DNA from: Biomphalaria glabrata
Lineage: Eukaryota; Mollusca; Gastropoda; Planorbidae
Direction of reading: 5' to 3'
DNA length: 64,000 nucleotides
Assembly (NCBI RefSeq): GCF_947242115.1
Contig: NC_074716.1
Coordinates: 19,784,090-19,848,089 of the forward strand
How positions within the stretch are numbered: the stretch's first letter is position 1; every line of letters starts with the position of its first letter. Of the stretch, positions 60,218 to 64,000 are shown one piece after another. The notes beneath the pieces were generated by a model that was not told the origin of the DNA, did not search any database, and saw only the letters and a program-made list of their open reading frames with translations. The translations under genes were made by a program, and so were the position numbers.

Positions 60218-61916
60218 GCAGCTTCGGAATGGGCAACCTGTGAGCCAAAAGTATTTTCTGGTATACAGCCAACAGGTATTCCACATTTAGGAAATTATGT
60301 TGGTGCCATCTCAAACTGGTTGATGCTTCAAAACAGATATTCAGGCAGTATGTTACTAAGCATTGTAGATCTTCATTCTATCACAGTTCCTCAACAGCAA
60401 CAAGAATTAAGGTTAATATGTTAATAGTTAGTTATCATAAGTTTTTTGGACTATTTTTTTAAAATAAAGTTTTGACTACTTTTGCATTTTTCCAAAGTAC
60501 CAGTAATAACTTAAATTTAAAAATATACTTCATAAATGTATACTGTACTTGAACTAAATGAGATGAAATTAATTCACAGACAAAACATTATAGACATGAC
60601 TGCCTGTTTGCTTGGTTGTGGTATTGATACAAGTAAAACTATCATCTTTCAACAGTCAATGGTAAATATAGATTAAAAATAAACTTTTAAAAATATTTAT
60701 ATATAGAGAGAGATATAGTAAAGTTTTTTTTTTTTAATGTATCGGCAAACATGTACTTTTTTGTTTACTTACAGTTTTCTTACATAAAGTTATATAAAGT
60801 TAAATTTTTTATTATATGTTCACGTTTTAAAACATTTTATTTAGAATTTTTTGAAACATTTTATTTAGACTATATTTATCATAAGTATTTTTTTTAAAGC
60901 ATGCTTATCTATTAGTAAACACTTATTGCAAATTGGACAATAGGCATAAAATCTATAAACAAAACAAGATCCTAATTTCTAGCCTGATTGGATCTTTTTA
61001 TTCCCTTATTATTTTCTTGCCCTTCCCAAGTTTAGTTTTTTTGTGCTGCTATTTCCTGTTTCATTTTGAAGCTATCACTTTTAACTGTTTCAGCTTCACA
61101 ATATTGTTATTGTCTACAACTTTACTTGTTCATTAGTTTAAATCATAAACTTCATTGCTTGTTTTCATTATTTACAATTGTGTAGGTTCCATATCACACA
61201 GAGCTGGCATGGATTCTGTCTTGCATTTGTACCATACCACGTATACAAAAATTAGCCCAGTGGAAGGTAGGAAAAAAAAATGTTCACAAAACCTTAACAT
61301 ATTGTCATTTAAACAATAAAACTTGTTCAAAGTTTGTTAAATCACCACCCCATATTGATCCCATAGTGATGTTGTTTTTATTTTAAGTATAATAAATAAA
61401 ACTAAATTTACAAATACATAACTTAGATGGAAGAACATAACAATCCATCTGTCATATGAATTTCATTGTGCTTATTTTAGCAATGTTATTATTTTAGGAA
61501 AAGCAAAGTAAAATCAAAGAGCCAAGTGTTGGATTACTAACTTATCCAATATTACAGGCAGCTGATATCATGTTGTATAAGTATGAGCATTAATCATCAT
61601 TATTTGCTACCATTGTGTGTTGATGTTTTGTAGTAATTTTAATTGTATGTAAATATGTAATTATTTTAATACTAATAGTTCATTATTTTTACTTTGACAA
61701 GAAGAATTGTCTGATCTCATTCAGCCATTCATCTAATAGGCATTGTTAGTGATTCATTTTTGACCTATTTTGTTTGTCTTGTACTTGACCCCCACAGATC
61801 AACACTTGTTCCTGTTGGTGAAGACCAAACCCAACATTTAGAACTGACAAGAGACCTTTCTCGTTCTTTCAACCGTCTACGTGGTGTATTGTTTCCAGAA
61901 TGTACAATTTTACTAG
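60218..61916 (+). CDS. WARS2: Mitochondrial tryptophanyl-tRNA synthetase, N-terminal exons
   Basis: Exons 60218-60411, 60580-60661, 61186-61266, 61498-61580, 61798-61916, all GT-AG and in frame; the remainder, including the KMSKS region, lies past the right edge. It attaches tryptophan to tRNA-Trp in mitochondria. Class I signatures are present: [19 protein letters not shown] holds the HIGH-type sequence, followed by [50 protein letters not shown] and [18 protein letters not shown], all as in bacterial and mitochondrial TrpRS. The first exon here begins with GCA after ttgttag; its extreme N-terminal residues have no family match. The last exon ends in phase 1, so it must continue. Confidence 0.92.
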
Positions 61917-62949
61917 GTATTTTGTACACATTTTTTATTGACATTTATTTAAAATGTTTTTTGTTACTTTATTACTTTATCCCTTTTTAGTTGGTCATTA
62001 TTTGTGTATAACGGATCAAACATGTAAACCATATATTACAGATGTTCCAGGTTATGACAGAACATAAAAAGATGATCATCAGTAGTAGTAACAACATTCA
62101 TTTAATTTAAGGGTTCACAGCTGTACTGGAAATTTGAATTGCCTAACAGCATGCCATTGCAATAGTTTTTCTTTATATATATTTTTGTCTTTAGTTTACA
62201 AAACTATTAGGATCATCAAAATTTGGAAGCTTCATTCTTTTAAGACCACAGTGAAATTTTTCATAGTAAAATCTTAGTTTAGTGACTAGAGGGTAACATA
62301 TTGACAATTGGAAAAAGTAACTTTCACAGTGGGAAATGTATCTTTTGTTCTTTAAAAAAATTTGGGTCGTCTTTTGCATATGCTTTGGTTGTTCAATTGA
62401 CTAACTGCCTAATGGTGCTGATTAAGCCTCACACCTGTCTGTGGTTATCTTAGTCTTAGTTGACTCATAATTGTAAATTATCTCCAACTATATGCAAAAC
62501 TTCAGAATTATGATGTTTGTTATACAAGAAATGATGAAAATATTAACAAAGATATAAATTTTAAACGTTATAAAGCCTTTTCCCATCTAAGATAACAATG
62601 TAATGATGTTCTAATGCCTTTAGAATTTCTTTGACTTTGTTTGTGTGTCAAAAACCAGTACCAGTATTTAATATAAATTAATCTTGTACAGTTTTTAAGA
62701 TAAAGATCTAAAATGTACAAATCAATCTATTGCTGTAAATGTCTTTCATTAGCTGAGTTGATATAAAGTTATATATACATTTAAAATATCATATTATATA
62801 GTGCATAACAACATTAAACAGACTATATCAATACATTATTTAAATGGTCTCATCAATCTTTGCAACTTGCAACTAGTTTGTTGAAGTTTGAGGAAATATT
62901 TTTGTACAGTATTAGTATTAAGATTTGTGTCTTTCATCATAAGACAGTT
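61917..62949. other. WARS2 intron, no feature seen
   Basis: AT-rich, with no exon resembling the next part of TrpRS, so the intron must continue past the LINE to its right. Confidence 0.5.
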
Positions 62950-62954
62950 TTTTT

Positions 62955-64000
62955 AACTGTACTTCTTCTTCTTCTTCTTCTAGCCAGCTTTATTGCTGCT
63001 GAGCTGTGAGCTCTTTTGCAGACTGTGCCAAGGAAAAAAAGTGTGCTGTTTTCTTCAGTTGTTCAGCACTGCCGTACAGGGTGTTGGTTATGTTGGGCTG
63101 TAGTGGAAGAAGGGTCTGCCTAAGATGGATTAGGGAGGGGCATTCAAAGAGGATATGGTTTACGGTTTCAAAGGGGTGGGCGCAATGTCTGCAAAGGGGT
63201 AGTTGTGTGGAGTTTATTTTGTTCAGGTGGTAATTTAATAGTGGTGTGTGTCCTGTTCTTAGTTGGAAGATTGTAGATTGTTCTTTGCGGGGGAGGAAGT
63301 TAATACTGTCCAGTTTGTTAGGCGTAGTCATTTCTCTGTACATGGCTCTGCCTGTGTTTCCTGATGCCCATTGGTTGAGCCACTCCTCTTTGTGATTGTT
63401 GACTAACATTGACCTTAGGGTGAGGTCTATCTGGTTGTTCCATAGATGTACCTGCCTTTGATAGCTTATCTGCCTTTTCATTTCCCATGATGCCAATGTG
63501 TCCAGGGATCCACTGTAGTGTAATATTGATATTTAATTTTGATATCATCTGGTGGATTATCACAATGAGTGTTGTCAACTCTCTTGGGCTGTTTGAGGTG
63601 CTGCTGTTAAGTGCTTGCAGAGTAGATTGGGAGTCTGTAAAGACAACAATATCTGATGGTGGTTGCACTCCTTCATATAATTTGTTTTCCACTGTCTGAA
63701 GTGCTATGGTAATTGCCTCAATTTCGGCTTGGAAGTTTGAGCAGTAATCACCACAGGGTGCGCTTATCTCAAAGTGTTTATTTTTAGGGAAGACCAGGAA
63801 GGCACCAAGACCAGCATTGATGGTAGCTTTGAAAGCCGATCCGTCTGTATAAATATGGATAGCTGTTTTTTGATAGCTTTTGATTGTTTCAAGCGTGCCT
63901 ACTTTGAGCTCCAGTGGATTTGATTCTTTTGTTAAGGTGTTATTTAGTAAATGTGTTTTGATGGTTGGTTGTTTGTAGTTTAGTCCGGGTGTAATGTTCA
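62955..64000 (-). mobile_element. I-clade-like LINE with RNase H, 3' part
   Basis: Minus strand, running off the right edge and lying in a WARS2 intron. It encodes an RNase H domain (VVFTDSQSTLQAL, TLQWIPGHIGIMGNEKADKL, with D and H/D residues of the family) and then a C-terminal Cys-His part (PLCRHCAHPFETVNHILFEC). The two open frames (63692-63318 and 63496-62990) overlap in different frames, so at least one frameshift is present. The 3' end has a GAA trinucleotide tail (cttcttcttcttcttc on the plus strand). RNase H after the reverse transcriptase is typical of the I clade, to which the snail element Nimbus belongs; that specific link is inference. Confidence 0.8.

Noticed and set aside
60081-60290. 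Open frame MRFLSNVKTGPRGEG as the WARS2 N-terminus
   Set aside because: It crosses the WARS2 exon in the wrong frame; the TrpRS motifs are read in another frame starting after an acceptor at 60217.

Overview
This is an AT-rich, intron-rich animal nuclear sequence with no bacterial organisation. Spliced metazoan genes, abundant tRNA-derived SINEs, RTE/CR1/Rex1/I-like LINEs and many minisatellites suggest a lophotrochozoan. A freshwater gastropod is my best guess; that is inference from the repeat style, not a database match.

Host genes, left to right: (1) the last seven exons of AK9 (adenylate kinase domain-containing 9), + strand, 568-12087. (2) A four-exon ectonucleotide pyrophosphatase/phosphodiesterase of ENPP4/5 type, - strand, 30218-22560, 512 aa. 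(3) A second four-exon ENPP, + strand, 32775-37300, 468 aa. It sits head-to-head with the first and shares all intron phases, so the two are an inverted duplicate pair. (4) ABCB7, the mitochondrial half-ABC transporter of the Atm1 type, - strand, 56582-43295, 15 exons, 717 aa; I place every exon, and one intron is GC-AG. (5) The 5' part of WARS2 (mitochondrial tryptophanyl-tRNA synthetase), + strand, five exons at 60218-61916 plus a tentative first exon at 58833; it runs off the right edge.

The rest is mobile and repeated DNA. A Ty1/copia-type LTR element (3078-7860, broken) lies antisense in an AK9 intron. A Ty3/gypsy-type LTR element (47370-51839, looks whole) lies antisense in an ABCB7 intron, and a probable solo LTR lies in another ABCB7 intron. 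LINE fragments of at least four kinds lie at 9.2-11.4, 13.1-15.4, 19.8, 23.3-24.1, 27.7, 39.7, 40.2-41.6 and 62.95-64.0 kb. At least three tRNA-like SINE families are scattered throughout, sometimes as adjacent pairs. Five minisatellites with unrelated units (28, 61/52, 48, 33 and 46 bp) are present. A 1.2-kb inverted-terminal-repeat element with repeated TTCGGACA motifs lies between ABCB7 and WARS2.

Functionally, ABCB7 and WARS2 are both mitochondrial and divergently arranged about 2-3.6 kb apart, while the ENPP pair would act at the cell surface on extracellular nucleotides. I see no operon-like co-ordination. No single undescribed system stands out; the best leads are the ENPP pair with its coding-compatible intronic minisatellite, the TTCGGACA element, and a minisatellite apparently born from an interspersed repeat.
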